Assembly: GCA_963277665.1 (NCBI GenBank)
Contig: OY728130.1
Location: forward strand, 428,655,101 to 428,719,100
From: Viscum album
Lineage: Eukaryota > Streptophyta > Magnoliopsida > Santalales > Viscaceae
Direction of reading: 5' to 3'
Length of the DNA: 64,000 nucleotides
Part shown: one piece after another, positions 11,582 through 23,200 of the stretch
Numbering within the stretch: the first letter of the stretch is position 1
Layout of the letters: each line of letters begins with the position of its first letter
Position numbers and translations under genes: made by a program
Notes under the pieces: generated by a model
Database searches by the model: none
Seen by the model: only the letters and a program-made list of their open reading frames with translations
Told to the model about the DNA's origin: nothing

Positions 11582-13166
11582 TGATGTGAGCGTTTTTGTG
11601 TCATAAAAACCTCAATCAATATTTTCCCTTTTAATGTAGCATAGTGGTGACCAGAGGGTTGTCTCTCGAGGAGGTTGCAGTTCGATTTTCAAAACTGTCA
11701 CTTTTGTTATTAATTTTTTTTGCAGAAATAAAAATGGGGATTTGATTAACAATTTTAAAATAAAATTTTAATTAAATACTAAAGTGAAATAATTTTAAAG
11801 GAATTATAATTTGGTTTTTAAATCAAGAATAAAAATAGCAGTCGCAGACAAGCTTCACCCTCTCGATCACTCCCCTCTTCCTTGTATATAAACAAATATC
11901 TCTTAATTTAAATTCCTAAATGTACCCCCAAGGACCCCCATATTACACTAAAATTTGAAAAGAAATCATATTTAAGACTTAAATATGATTGTGGTCCCAC
12001 CTATACAAGTGATTTAATTACTTAAAGACGTCCAAGTAATTGAACCTAATTGAATTCGCTATGCTCAATGGAAAAACCTCACCAATGAATTTTAAATAGA
12101 GAAATCAATTGTTCAACTTTATAGATAGAACAAATATCAAAACAAATTTTTTGAAAATATATTTAAGAAATAAAACAACCATATTCATTCAAAAATATAC
12201 GTTCAAGAGAAATTAAAAAGATATGACACATTAAAATCAAAACTCGGAAGAGAGTGTCCATCGGGTGTCGTCATCCGCAACCACTTGCCGCTTAGCCTTC
12301 CATCAATTGAGAAGGATTCATATTCTCTATTTAATCTTCAAAGGATGTCATATTCTTAAGGATCAAAATCTCCACCTTCCCCTTCACTCTCTCAAGCCGA
12401 CTCCCTTTGTGAGGGATGGTGTGGCGATGAATGGAATATGATTTAGAGGTTGGAGCTCCTCTCCTTTTATAGGCAGATTTCATCATCAAAAAGTAGTCAC
12501 GTTTTCGACCCATTAATTGGACGATTCACGCATAGACATATTCATAAATATTGTGCATAAATATGTTTTCCATACACCCTAAAAATTTGGATTCATTGGA
12601 TGCGTATTTAAGGAGTTATGATTTTTTTTATTGTAAATCGCTTTCTCTGGATGAAGCTTCCTAGAAGCTTCCTTCAAAACTCTATCACTCATGGGCCATC
12701 ATAAAGGATTCCAAACGGATTCAAATTAATTTTGTCGACAATTCAAGGGAGTCTCTTGAATATACAAGTGGAATCTAATCATTTTGAGAAGTTTAGGAAG
12801 AATTATGATTCCATTACTATGGTGGAGTCTATGCAGTCCTCCCGAACAAATTGTCAACTTCATTGATTGTTTTGGGCATCAAGATGCATGAATAATTTCA
12901 TAGTATTTAAGACAAAGATGATTGAAATAAAATAAGGGTTCAAACAAAATTCAAATCAAAAAATTTGGAAATGTATTTTATGAGAAATGACCAAAATACC
13001 CCTATGATAAAAATCTGTTAAAAATCCAGAATTATGCAATTTAAACTTTTTATCCCAAAACACACTCTAAATCCAAAATTGTTACAAATAATATCAAATT
13101 GGTAAATTGGTGAGGTTTAAATAATTTAAATATACATTAAAAATATTTTAAATATTAGCTCTATCA
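11582..13166 (-). repeat. 5' LTR of element D
   Basis: A 1585-bp LTR with ends TGAT/ATCA, copy of 2707-4293. A minus-strand TATA box TATAAAAGG lies at 12463-12471, the likely promoter core. The duplicated palindromic word GAAGCTTC, separated by CTA, occurs near 12654. Confidence 0.92.
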
Positions 13167-13820
13167 GATTCTTACAAAAATAAAGATTTCACATTGAGAG
13201 CTATGTTGTATGGGACAATAAATGACTTTATTTTTTGCATAAATTTGTTATGATACAACATTAAAGTAACTTAAGGGTGTCCCATTTATGAACAAGGTAT
13301 ACACCCAATTAGGACAAAAAATTCATCAAAGAATGATTTTCTTGGATATCATAGATTTCTACCCCAATGACATAAATACCTATCTTGGATGACATCATTT
13401 AATTGGAGTTTAGAAGAAGGTACATCACTATATCCACTAATAGGTGATCAATAGTTTTAGAAATTAAAAGATATAGACACTACTTTTGGTAAATTTTCTT
13501 CGAATAACCTTATAAAAACTAGTTGAAAAAAGGGATCATTTTTTTTGAATTACAATACTGTAATTTTTTGTATGTTAGAAATTTTCTTGATAACATGCAT
13601 GTGGGAAAAAATGTATGTGATACTATTATTGGAATGTTACTAAATTCACCTAGGAAAATAAAGGATGAAATTAAGGCTAGGTTGTATAAGAATTACATGG
13701 AGATATGGGAAGAGTTGTCATTAGTAAAGGTTGAAAGAGAAACTTTTCTTCATACAAATTTATACACCATTTTTAGGAAAGTGTGATATAAGTTCTTCTA
13801 CTTCCTGAATGATGTAAAGG
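13167..13820 (+). pseudogene. CACTA transposase, continuation, broken
   Basis: This resumes the transposase interrupted at 2706. The first codons read KDFTLRAMLYGTINDF in frame, a conserved TNP2 segment, and an 87-codon open stretch at 13523-13786 contains NMHVGKNVCDTIIGMLL. Stops separate the two. The last residues (FLNDVKV) are cut at 13820 by the LTR of element C. That the same protein is found on both sides of element D proves the nesting order. Where the transposase continues after element C was not found. Confidence 0.78.
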
Positions 13821-15900
13821 TGTAACACCCCAAGATTTCATAGTATGTTATCTCTTTAAAGTAATTCAATATCTTGCGCTACATGCAACACCGAGTTCGA
13901 GTGCACCACAACTTACCAAACTAGCCATAAAAATAGCGGTTATGAATAGTATTAACTACATTTTGAAATCTTATATACTCTATATATTTTTAACATCCAT
14001 ATTATGTGTTTCTTATACATAATATAATAACAAATTCATTTTTTTCAGATAAAAGAAGTATTTTTCAAAAAATAAAATTTTACCATCTTTTAATGGCTAA
14101 ATCTTTTTAAAACCAATATTTGAAACTTTTATATATTAAATTTAATGAAATTAAATTCTTCTTTAGAAGTGAGACATAAAAATTTAGTTTGGAAATTTTT
14201 TTGGTACTTTTCTGATAACTTTCATATTTTGATGAATAGTGAAAAATACAATGTTTTAATTGAAAACAACCTTTTTAATCAAAAAATTTATAGTGTTAAA
14301 TTATTGATTTGAATGGTTTTGAATTATAATTAGATTATATTTTTATCATTTAATAAAATTTAGGCCATTATAAGTAATTTCACATTTAAATTTGACATAA
14401 ACACATGTCAATCTTTTGATAGTTTTTACTTTTTTAAAAACCCACTTTTTTGGTTTTGACAACGGAAATTAATTTTAAATTAATAAATGAAACTTCTATG
14501 TATTGAATATGGTAAAATTGAATTCATTTATAAATCTATAATATCAAAATTATATTAGGGTAATGTTTTTTTATTTCTCTGAAAACTTTCAATTTTTGTT
14601 GAATAGTAAAAAACACCGCGTTATTATTTAAAACTAACGTTTTTATTTAAATAATTATTTATTTTATTTAAATTTATTTTAAGTAAAAATAGATATATAA
14701 TACCTATATAAGTTCAATTTAAATAATTGGAGTCATTTTATAATAAAATTATATGTTAAAAATTTTATTGAATTTTTTAACGTTTTTTACCCACCTTCTA
14801 GGAGCAACTGCATATTTGCATAAAACTTAATTTTACCATTTCTGTGAGTTGAATTTCAAAAATTTGAGAGACCCGGTTGAAATAATTAAGTAAAATGTGG
14901 TTCAATAAGAAGAAAATAAATTTTGGTGAATAATAATTTTTGACTTTTATTTACTACGGTTAAAAGTAAATAGGGTAATTAAGGGTAAAAATGATATTAT
15001 AATTACCCTAAAACATGTCCTAATTATATTTTATAAGTAGAATTAGACAAAAAAAAACCTTAGTAATGAAATATGATCCTATTTGGTCCACTTTTATTAG
15101 ATTAGGACATTTATTATTATTTTATTTAAAGAATATTTAAAAGTGTTAAATTCATTGTTTAATAACTAAACCATTTTTAATATAAGGTTACACACAATAT
15201 AAATTCGACTATAAATATTCATTAAAAAGCTAAAAATATTTCCTAATTAAGGGTATTTTATTTAATTTTTTTTAAATTAAATAATTTAATTTATTTATGA
15301 CACAATGATGATGCAATACTTACCTTATTAATGATATATTAAAATAATTAATATTATAAATATCCAAATAAATGTAAATTGAGACTTCTGATGAATTACA
15401 CTAATTTAATAGGTTAATATGACATATTAGGGTTGATTATATAATTTTTTTGAAGTGATAAGGTTGTTATGACTTTCACAAAAACAAAATACCAAATAGT
15501 GTCAAAGTTGACATAAATTAATTTTTTTTAAAAATACTATATTAATGGTTGATATAATATTCCTAAAAATATAAGGTTCAGAAAAAGGGATTAAATAATA
15601 TTATATATGTCATTAATGAACCACTTGAGTTTCTCTTGGATGTTTATAGTAAGTTTATTAACCATATAGTGTAAGAATCAAGAAGACCTAATAAAAGTTA
15701 AACTATTTAACTAAGAGTTAAATCCTAAAGATAAGGTTAAAATAGTAACCTAAACTTGTCTAAAACCTATTGTTTTAGAGGTGTTATATCCATAACCACC
15801 TTATCCTAGAAATAAATCATTTTTTATCCATTAGAAACAGAAAACGTCTTTATTATAAAATAATATTTCAAGCTTTTCCTAAAGTGACCCTCACCTCTAT

Positions 15901-15909
15901 TATAAAAGG
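15901..15909 (+). promoter_or_regulatory. TATA box of C1 LTR
   Basis: TATAAAAGG at the same relative position as in every A and C LTR of the window (for example 35627, 44077, 46742, 62038). It is followed about 30 bp downstream by a CT/CA-rich stretch, a plausible transcription start. Confidence 0.6.
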
Positions 15910-16040
15910 GAACTTCCCCTTCTCTCAAAATCACACCTCCAAATCCATTTGGCTTGTCCAAAACCTACCCAAATATCCTCCAAAATTTCCTCCATTATAC
16001 ATAGAGGCATTAATTTGATCATAAATCAAACCTATGGAGC

Positions 16041-16061
16041 CCTTTTGATCAACTCAAAAGG
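16041..16061 (+). other. Hairpin just upstream of putative splice donor (C1)
   Basis: CCTTTTGA (16041-16048) pairs with TCAAAAGG (16054-16061) around a 5-nt loop. It sits 18 bp before an AG|GTAAT-like donor. The A LTRs have an unrelated-sequence hairpin at the same place (CCTTTGGTT/AACCAAAGG, 35766-35785). Confidence 0.6.
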
Positions 16062-16251
16062 AAACACCCGAAGAAGAGGTAATAATTTCACCACCCTCTT
16101 TCAAGTTATTTTCTTCTTACACTTCCTATTTATTTGTTATTTCCATACAAAAATAATAAATCCAGTACCTTATTCATATTGTGATGTTATTATAAATATG
16201 GTACAACCATATTATTTATTCTATCCATCCTATAAATGACAAAATCACCAT

Positions 16252-16283
16252 ACATGCGTACGTACAACTTACCGTCTCCACGT
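16252..16283 (+). other. LTR hairpin C1-h1
   Basis: Short stem ACATG/CACGT (one mismatch) around a 22-nt loop of the conserved type CGTACGTAC...CTTACCGTCTC. The counterpart at 62389 has the perfect stem ACGTG/CACGT. Confidence 0.55.
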
Positions 16284-16441
16284 TGTGGTATAGTTTGTTA
16301 TTCAAACACTTCATTATTTGGATAGTTATAATAATGAGTATAACTGATTTAAATAATAAATATAACATGTAAATTATTGTATATATATGATATAACATCC
16401 AATTACATATGATTTCACCATCAATATAATGATATTGTTAC

Positions 16442-16473
16442 TTGTGCGTATGTACGAATTACCGTCTCCATGA
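16442..16473 (+). other. LTR hairpin C1-h2
   Basis: Stem TTGTG/CATGA pairs only with two G-U wobbles, around a 22-nt loop of the same sequence type. The counterpart at 62579 pairs TCGTG/CACGA fully. An outer, bulged stem (AATGATAT with ATATTCATT) is also present. Confidence 0.6.
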
Positions 16474-16637
16474 TGTGATGATATTCATTTCCAGGTTCAC
16501 CATTCAATGATGATTATAAAAATATATATTATTAATAAGTTTGTAATATATGACATAATAATGGTACTATATATATATATGTATATATGTATTTATGTAC
16601 TTACATATATCTTCTTCACTTACTTCCGTTTAATATG

Positions 16638-16711
16638 ATATGAAAATAGAAACAACGTTTATGCGTACGTACGACCTACCATCTCCATAAACGGTGTTTT
16701 CCATTTCATAT
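16638..16711 (+). other. LTR hairpin C1-h3, long stem
   Basis: Two 26-nt arms enclose a 22-nt loop (16664-16685). 21 of 26 positions are Watson-Crick pairs and one is a wobble. The apical stem is CGTTTATG/CATAAACG and the basal stem ATATGAAA/TTTCATAT. The loop reads CGTACGTACG then ACCTACCATCTC. Confidence 0.8.
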
Positions 16712-16987
16712 ATCTATCTATTATACATATTTATATTATAAATATATATTATATATAAATCATGTGTTATATTCTATAAGTATTTAAATCATTATCTAAA
16801 TGATACGATCAAGAATAACAAGTTAAAACACGTATGATAAAGAAAGCGATTATTACCCAAAATGTTAATTTAACATAGAAATAATTATTAAATGGGTAGT
16901 ATAAAGTCATAAATGACTCATGTATGATATAAGAAATATGAATATTGTTCTGTAATAATTTAATAACATACTATGTTCATTATACAG

Positions 16988-17024
16988 GAGGTTAAACGTA
17001 CCCTCGACTAAAGGAAAGTGCAAG
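16988..17024 (+). other. Candidate 37-nt mini-exon in C1 LTR leader
   Basis: TATACAG precedes and GTAAAG follows this segment, giving an AG acceptor and a GT donor. The homologous segment in the A LTR (36696-36731) also lies between TTCAG and GTAAGG. Splicing is inferred only. Confidence 0.4.
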
Positions 17025-17754
17025 GTAAAGGTTAATTTCACAATCTCTTTATTATTTGAGGTTGTTTTTACGTAAGTATCTACTGAGACTTATTTATTAT
17101 CTATGTCCATGATTCATAAAATAGTTTTCAAAGGGATTATTTTTAAGTGAAATTTTTATTAAAACATCATTTTATATGTTTTAAAGATTTATTATTCTAA
17201 ACATTTCTCATTAATGTCCATGTTTTCAAAATGGTTTTAAGGATTTATTTATATGGACATGAATATTTTAAAATGTTAATTCCTTTAAAAAGTTTCAAAG
17301 TGGAATGTTAAACTTTGATTCAAAGATATATTTTAAAATAATTCCTTTATAAATTACGTGACTTTTAAATCATTTAATGAAAAATGGATATTTCTCTCAA
17401 ATATTTTTGCTAATCATTTTTTACTATTTCAACATCCTTTACAAGATATTATTCTTAATTGAGGTTGATTTGTTATGATACAAATCTTCCATATTGTATT
17501 GAAGGTTTTGGGATATTTTTGACTGTGGATGTGTTATTTCTAGACCATTCTTGGTTTATGGATAAAGTATTGACATTTCGTATGTTAGTTTTAATGCGAA
17601 TGTTTATGATATGTTTAAACCTTTTCATATGTGGAATGCATTGGATTTAGTAAGTGATAGGTGGAGCCCTCTATAGCTCCTCAATGCATAGGTAGGTTTC
17701 ATGAGACAAACTAGTGTCTTGGAACAAGACCTTGAAAAAATTTTATTTGTAGTC

Positions 17755-18235
17755 TTGGACAAAGTACTGCGTTTGAAGCTGAACTTTGGGCTATGATCTA
17801 CGCTATCAAATATGTTGTCTATTACAACTGGTCACCTATTTGGATTGAATCAGATTCTCAACTTGCTGTGAAGGATTTTGGAACATGCACTAGAGATGTT
17901 CCTTGGAGACTCCTTCCTCATTGGATCGCATGTCTCAACCAGGCCAGTTGCCTTCAGATCTCCATATCTCATGTTTACAGGGAGGAAAATTAGATTGTTG
18001 ATGCCCTCTCAAAGGAGGCTATTGTGGGGATGAGCACCATGTGGTCATTTAGGATCCCTGATGCCTGCGTTAGCATGGTGGATGATGATAAGCGGGGCAT
18101 GAATTATTCCCGTTCTTGTACTACCCCCTGTAAGGCCTAATCTCTTGTACCTTACTTTTTGTTTAATAAATTTAGGGCCAGCTTGCTCGGACCCTGGATA
18201 TTCATGGTCAAGTAAATGGAATTATTTGATTTATA
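17755..18235 (+). pseudogene. LINE-type RNase H (RVT_3 family) fragment inserted in the C1 LTR
   Basis: Translation from 17757 gives AFEAELWAMIYAIKYV, then WIESDSQLAVK and HVYREEN, a stop at 17992, and VDALSKEA. These are the Glu, Asp and last Asp regions of the RNase H domain found in plant LINE retrotransposons and related host proteins; the first Asp region is missing. The coding match ends near 18130, followed by an untranslated tail with an AATAAATTT word near 18170. The C LTR copy ending the window runs uninterrupted past the equivalent of 17755, so this is a later insertion. It is 5'-truncated, as is usual for LINEs. The right end is not sharply defined. Confidence 0.72.
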
Positions 18236-18628
18236 CTTTCCATATTATGATGAAGTTTAAGTTTAAAAGTATTGTGTTTTTGTCTTATACATTTCCTTAA
18301 ATGTTTATGCTTATTTGTGAAAGTTTCCGCTATTTTTTTATCCTTAATGAGCATTTGAGATCACCCCTTTCTGGTGTTTTATTTTCCCAGGATTCCAAGA
18401 AGTGTATTATTATTGATAAGAAGGGTTAATCTAGAGGATTAATGGAATTATCAATGTATCATTTATGTTTTGTTTTATTTTCTAATGTGTAATGTAACGT
18501 TCATGTATGTAATCTATTTTCTATGACTGCTAAACTGATCAGTCTTTCAGGACTTGATTCCTTGTAATCATGCCAATGTTTTAAAATAATGCACTGACTC
18601 TAGGTAACTTGGGTAAGGGTGTTATAGT

Positions 18629-18640
18629 TGGTATCAGAGG
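18629..18640 (+). promoter_or_regulatory. Primer-binding site of C1 (initiator Met tRNA)
   Basis: TGGTATCAGAGG begins 2 nt after the LTR end. The first 11 bases match the complement of the plant initiator tRNA-Met 3' end. Elements A and B use the same site. Confidence 0.85.
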
Positions 18641-20067
18641 AAGTTTAGTACAAATCTTGGAAACTATATTTAGAAAAAATCTGATTATAGAACACTACCC
18701 CAAGATAGACTTTGAGGATTAGTATAAGAAGAACTTCCAAGAATTTTGGTACTGTCGAGATTTTCTGAGTTTTTCGAGCAATACATCCCTATCTAGATAT
18801 AAGCAAGTAGAGGCGGCTCTAGAACAGATGTACCTAGGGGTAAAACCCAAAAAACACCACTTTGAGTTAGATGTGAATGGGAACTGGTGCATGAAAACAT
18901 GCCTTGCTGCACTCTTGGTTAGGACACTCTCAGGGGATATGCTTAAAATAATTCACATTTTCATTACAAGCCATTATGAAGGATTTTTGAGTAAATACTT
19001 CCTCAAAGAAAGCATTTTATGATTATAGATTATATGCATAATCTTTTCAAATTACGTTAGGTATTTTACAAGTTTGGAATTATGCATTGTGATTCATAAA
19101 CTAACCTAGTGTATGCCATTTTTTAGAAATGATGCCTAGTAGAAGTAAAGAGAATTCTAGCAATACGAATGATCGAAAGATTAAGAAGGATAATATCTTT
19201 CATGGTATTAAGCTTACATTTAAAAGGTAAATTTTTTACCACGTATTATCATCATATGAAGAAATAGTATAATGTGTTAATAAGATAAGTAAAGAATTCT
19301 CTGAGATCTATGGATTTGAAGGGAAGAAAGGGAACAAAAGGATGGAAGAGAGAAATATGGATAAAGGGAAGAGGGGGAAAGAAGGATTTTCCCATATGTG
19401 ATAAATGTGGAAAGAATCACCTTGGTAAATTCTTGAAGGGAATGCGAGTTTTTTATAAGTATGGAGAAAAATGACACCAAGTACGTGATTTTAAGGGTAA
19501 CAAAAAGGTTTCAAATGTACAATGCTTCCTCTTCAAGGAGTTGGGACACTACACGGAGCAATGTCCAAATCATCATAGTATACCCCAAATGATGCTATTG
19601 GATAATAATCAAGTTATGATACTACCAAATATGAAGTGGAATGATTATATTTCTTATGCTGTTATTAAAGTATTGTGTCATTTGAGTATTGTATTAATGA
19701 TGTACATGTTATAATAATTATAAAGTATAAAAGGATTGTACTGTAGTACTATTTCATTAAGGACTTAAGATTGTGTGGAACTAAGAAAACTAACTCAATA
19801 GCAGGTTATTGTTTTTGGAAAATATATGGTTGAGAGAAAAATAAACCATAATATAGTTGTGATACCGAGGTAGTGATTTTGGAATAATATATGATTGATT
19901 TGGATAAATTATATCAGATATTCTTGACTACCTTGAAACTGATTAATGATTTGTATATTCCATCATTTTTTGGATTTTACAACATTTTTGGATAGAAGTA
20001 GTATATCTAGTATTCTATAAGGAATAAGGGAGAATGAATGTAATCAATAAGGTTTTACGGTAATTTA
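18641..20067 (+). pseudogene. Internal remnant of C1 with decayed gag
   Basis: Conceptual translation gives two decayed zinc knuckles: CDKCGKNHLGKF (19398-19433, last Cys lost) and CFLFKELGHYTEQC (19523-19564, second Cys lost). They are preceded by a Lys-rich stretch, the usual order at the C-terminus of gag. A 64-codon open stretch at 18828-19022 could not be recognised. No protease, RT, RNase H or integrase motif was found, so pol has been deleted or eroded. Confidence 0.55.
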
Positions 20068-20077
20068 GGGTGTTATA

Positions 20078-20280
20078 GTGTTTTAAAAGAATACATGATG
20101 AAGGTATTCACATGTTATTACATGGAAAAAAAGATCTTCATTGTGTTTACCTTTATTATAAATTTTGGACTGTGAGTTTGGATAGAATCATTTTGGATAA
20201 GTCTAAAGGTTTGAATTGATTAAGTTTGACATTGGATACTATTGTTAAGGTTAAATCATTTCTTGAGATTATTTTTAGAT
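20078..20280 (+). other. Unassigned sequence between elements C1 and B
   Basis: From 20079 one frame stays open for 46 codons (HDEGIHMLLHGKKD, then YYKFWTVSLDRI). It resembles nothing I recognise with confidence. It might be the interrupted CACTA host or part of element C. Confidence 0.3.
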
Positions 20281-23200
20281 TGTCACACCTTAACACTTTT
20301 TACTATTATATTATTTTATTATTTCTTGACTTCGGTTAGCTTCATCAAGGCTGAAGTTGAGAGTTGGTTTAAAATTTTATCATTTAATAGTTTTGGTGGG
20401 TGTCGGACCAGTGTACAGACATCACATGGTTGGCGGTGACCGCACGATCGGCCCAGGTACTCGCACAAATATTTAACGTTTAAAATAAATAATGTTTGAT
20501 GTAAATAAAATTAGTTAAAGGTTTAAATCTTAATAATCATGATATTTTTGCGTAGATAATTTTTATTATTATTAAAAATTGTTAATAACATTATTCTCAT
20601 TGAAATTATTATAGATACAATCATTATTTAGTTGTTATTAATACTGTTATTATTTAAAAGAAGTTGAATAAAATGATGATTATAATTATTATTACTTTTA
20701 GTGTCATTATTATTATTAAAGTTATTTTTTATTAATAAGATATGAAGTTAAAAAAAATATTTGAAATCCTAAATCTACCCATGCACCTGGCGCACCCCCC
20801 ATCCTTTTTTTTATTTTTTTTCCGCTTTTCCTTATCTTCTCACTCACCCTTTCTAAATTTTTGTCTCTCACACACCCTTATCTCTCTCCACTCTTTTTTT
20901 TAATTCTCAGGCCCAAATCTCCCCATTCCTCCCCCTTCGTTGGAGCATCACACCCCACCCCTGTAAACTTCTTTTGGTGCGGTAGTCTCCACGATGAGGC
21001 TCCCCTTTAGCACCTCCATGGCTGGAGATCCCTTGACTGTGGCCTCCTCTCGATCATGACCTGCAGTAGGTGCTCTTGCACCCTCGACCGTGTATTGATA
21101 GCGCACAACCCCCCTTTCCTGAGATCTCTCGCTTCCTTCGATATTTATTTCGATTTATTTATTTTTCTTCAGTGATTCATCGAGGTATGGTCCTTGGACC
21201 CCTTTTCCTTAATTGATTTGGCGTTTTGTTTCTATTTCACTACCTAGATAGGATTCAGCCGAAAGTTTAAGGTTTGGGTAATATCTGGTTGTTGTGTTCT
21301 TCCTTCAATATGGGATGCGATTGACGTATTGGGACCCATTGGTCTATCTTCTAGCATCCTCCACCAAGGGTGAGGTTGGTGAACTCGATTTTTCTTGCCG
21401 CTAATGTTTCAGGTAAGGTAAATTCCCCCACTGTTTTGTTTCGCATCATCCAAATTAGGGTTTTATGATTTTATTGAGATCCTGGTTTTTAATTGTTTGT
21501 GCATTGGTCTTCTCCGCACTAACTTTGGGATTAAAATGTGTTGTTAAGGTGTGGTGATGATTTTTCTAGTGTGTGCGCTTTTGTGGGAGTGTGTGTATGT
21601 GAGCAGGTGGCGGTGTGATCTTGAAAGCATTGGCTCGACCAATTATTTGAGGTAGGTGGTTCTATGCCTTTGCGTCATTTGATTAATTTAATATATTTAT
21701 TTGATTTTATAAATATGTTTTATGATCTATTTTGGTGTCGCAAAAATATTTTTTTGAAGTGTTTGGTATACGTTCAATTAGATAATGAATTATTTTGGTG
21801 TGTTAGATTTATTGCGCATCTTTGAAGTTAAATTTTGAATTGTTTGAGTAACTGAAAACATGTCTTAATATGGTTATTTTGCGCATTTGGTTTTAAAGTT
21901 ACATTTATATGTGAAATCAAGTGCATTTTTTTGTAAACTCTCGTTTGAAAATTTGGAGTGTTTGATGAACTATTTAATCAGTTTTATTTTTTTAAATGTG
22001 ATGTGTGAAATTTGTGTTTGATATCGTTAGATATGTGTTAAATTTTAAAGTGTCATTCTTATATGAAAGTTGGGCATTTTACATGTGCAATCCCATAGTG
22101 CGCTATTTATAAATATTATGTTAATTGTTTAATTAATTTAACAAGTCATGAATGTGGGGCGAATTATGATGTAAAAAGGTTTTTGTGTGTGTTTGGTCGA
22201 AAGAGGTGATTTTGAGTGTGTTTTTGGTGTAAATTCATGTTGCGCTTCTTACAAGTGTTTCAAAAATTGTGTATATGGTTTATTAAGTTGCGTGAGTAAT
22301 GAGAAATACATTTTTGAAGGGTTTGACATGTTATATGTTTTATGTGCGGGGTACGGGTAATATTTGTGTGTGCGAAGTCATGTGAGACTTCTTAAAATTA
22401 TTTTATAATTTTTCTTAGTACTTTATTTAATGGTGAAAATGGTTTTTTAATTGCGCAAATGGTTTGTTTTATTTTTAAGTGCTGCAAATGATGTTTGAAG
22501 AAAACTTTGGTGTGCGTATTATTTCAAAATGGGAATTATTAGTGAAAATAGAATTTTTATGTAAAATTAGTATTTTTTAACATATGGTACTTGTTTGATC
22601 ACAAGGGAAACCCTGGGTATCTAGGTGGGAGGATCGAAACTAGTATTCTAGTGAACCGAGGGGTTTTGACCATGGTTCACTTTGCATGTTTGACGTGACA
22701 ACACTAACAAAACTATATTGGAGATGATTAGGGACCACTAGGTTATGGGTATGCTCCCTACCAGTGGCTCGTGCACGAGAAAAAATATTTTTCATGGTTA
22801 CTTTTCAATGAGGTACGAGGTTCTAGGGGCCTGCATGAGTTAGATGACCCTTAGGGGATTTACCCATGCTGCTCTACTATTCATGACATGGTGCCTTCCG
22901 TCAGCATATGGAGGACCACTCGGGTGTGTGCGCGAGTGCTCTTTATAAATTTTTCCTTCCGCTTTAAAATAGTGTTTGAAAAAAATGGTTTTTCTTAAAG
23001 TTTTCATTTTTTCACTTTTAGCTTGTAAATATTTTCCTTAAAAGTGTTTTTTTTCTAAATGTATATTTTTTAATAAGAATGTTAAATTATCTCTTTGATG
23101 TTACGACATAGAATCTTTTATTCGATGTTATCCTACTAGGCACTTGTCTCACACCCTATATACACCTTTGGGTGCATGTAGTTTCTATATCATGTGTATC

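Larger units (their letters stand above)
2707..13166 (-). mobile_element. Athila-type Ty3/gypsy LTR retrotransposon (element D), minus strand
   Basis: A 10.46-kb element bounded by two 1.59-kb LTRs that start TGAT and end ATCA. The flanks GATGC (2702-2706) and GATTC (13167-13171) match at 4 of 5 bases, as expected for an old 5-bp target-site duplication. Read on the minus strand the order is LTR, degenerate tRNA-Asp-like primer site, gag, protease, reverse transcriptase, RNase H, integrase, a 1.5-kb non-coding stretch, polypurine tract, LTR. The gag and RT character point to the Athila lineage. It is inserted in a CACTA transposase. Frameshifts and stops make it non-autonomous. Confidence 0.92.
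13821..18626 (+). repeat. 5' LTR of element C1 (contains a LINE fragment)
   Basis: 4806 bp, of which about 480 bp is an inserted LINE fragment. Parts of the same LTR recur at 33661-34008, 46226-47060, 48952-49299 and 61519-64000, and the LTR is distantly related to the A LTR (shared words such as GAATAGTGAAAAATA and the same order of TATA box, hairpins and mini-exon). The region 13821-15900 would be U3 and the rest R-U5, if the TATA box at 15901 is used. Confidence 0.75.
13821..20077 (+). mobile_element. Element C1: long-LTR Ty3/gypsy retrotransposon, truncated
   Basis: It starts TGTAACACCC and its 5' LTR ends GGGTGTTATA (18617-18626), nearly the inverse. An initiator-Met tRNA primer site follows at 18629. 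Only about 1.45 kb of internal region remains, with gag zinc-knuckle remnants and no recognisable pol. A second GGGTGTTATA at 20068-20077 looks like the end of a 3' LTR whose body is deleted. No convincing target-site duplication was found (AAAGG at 13816-13820 against GTGTT at 20078). It is inserted in the CACTA transposase. Confidence 0.7.

Noticed and set aside
15949..16239. 96-codon open stretch in the C LTR as a gene
   Set aside because: It crosses the donor-proximal hairpin and candidate splice donor, and its C3 counterpart (62182-62376) is shortened; no recognisable domain.
16250..16300. CGTACGTACG as a simple restriction-site-like palindrome or microsatellite
   Set aside because: It is always part of a fixed 22-nt loop followed by TTACCGTCTC-like sequence and flanked by paired arms.
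16560..16600. TA-repeat tract as a functional element
   Set aside because: Ordinary AT-rich simple repeat, variable in length between C copies.
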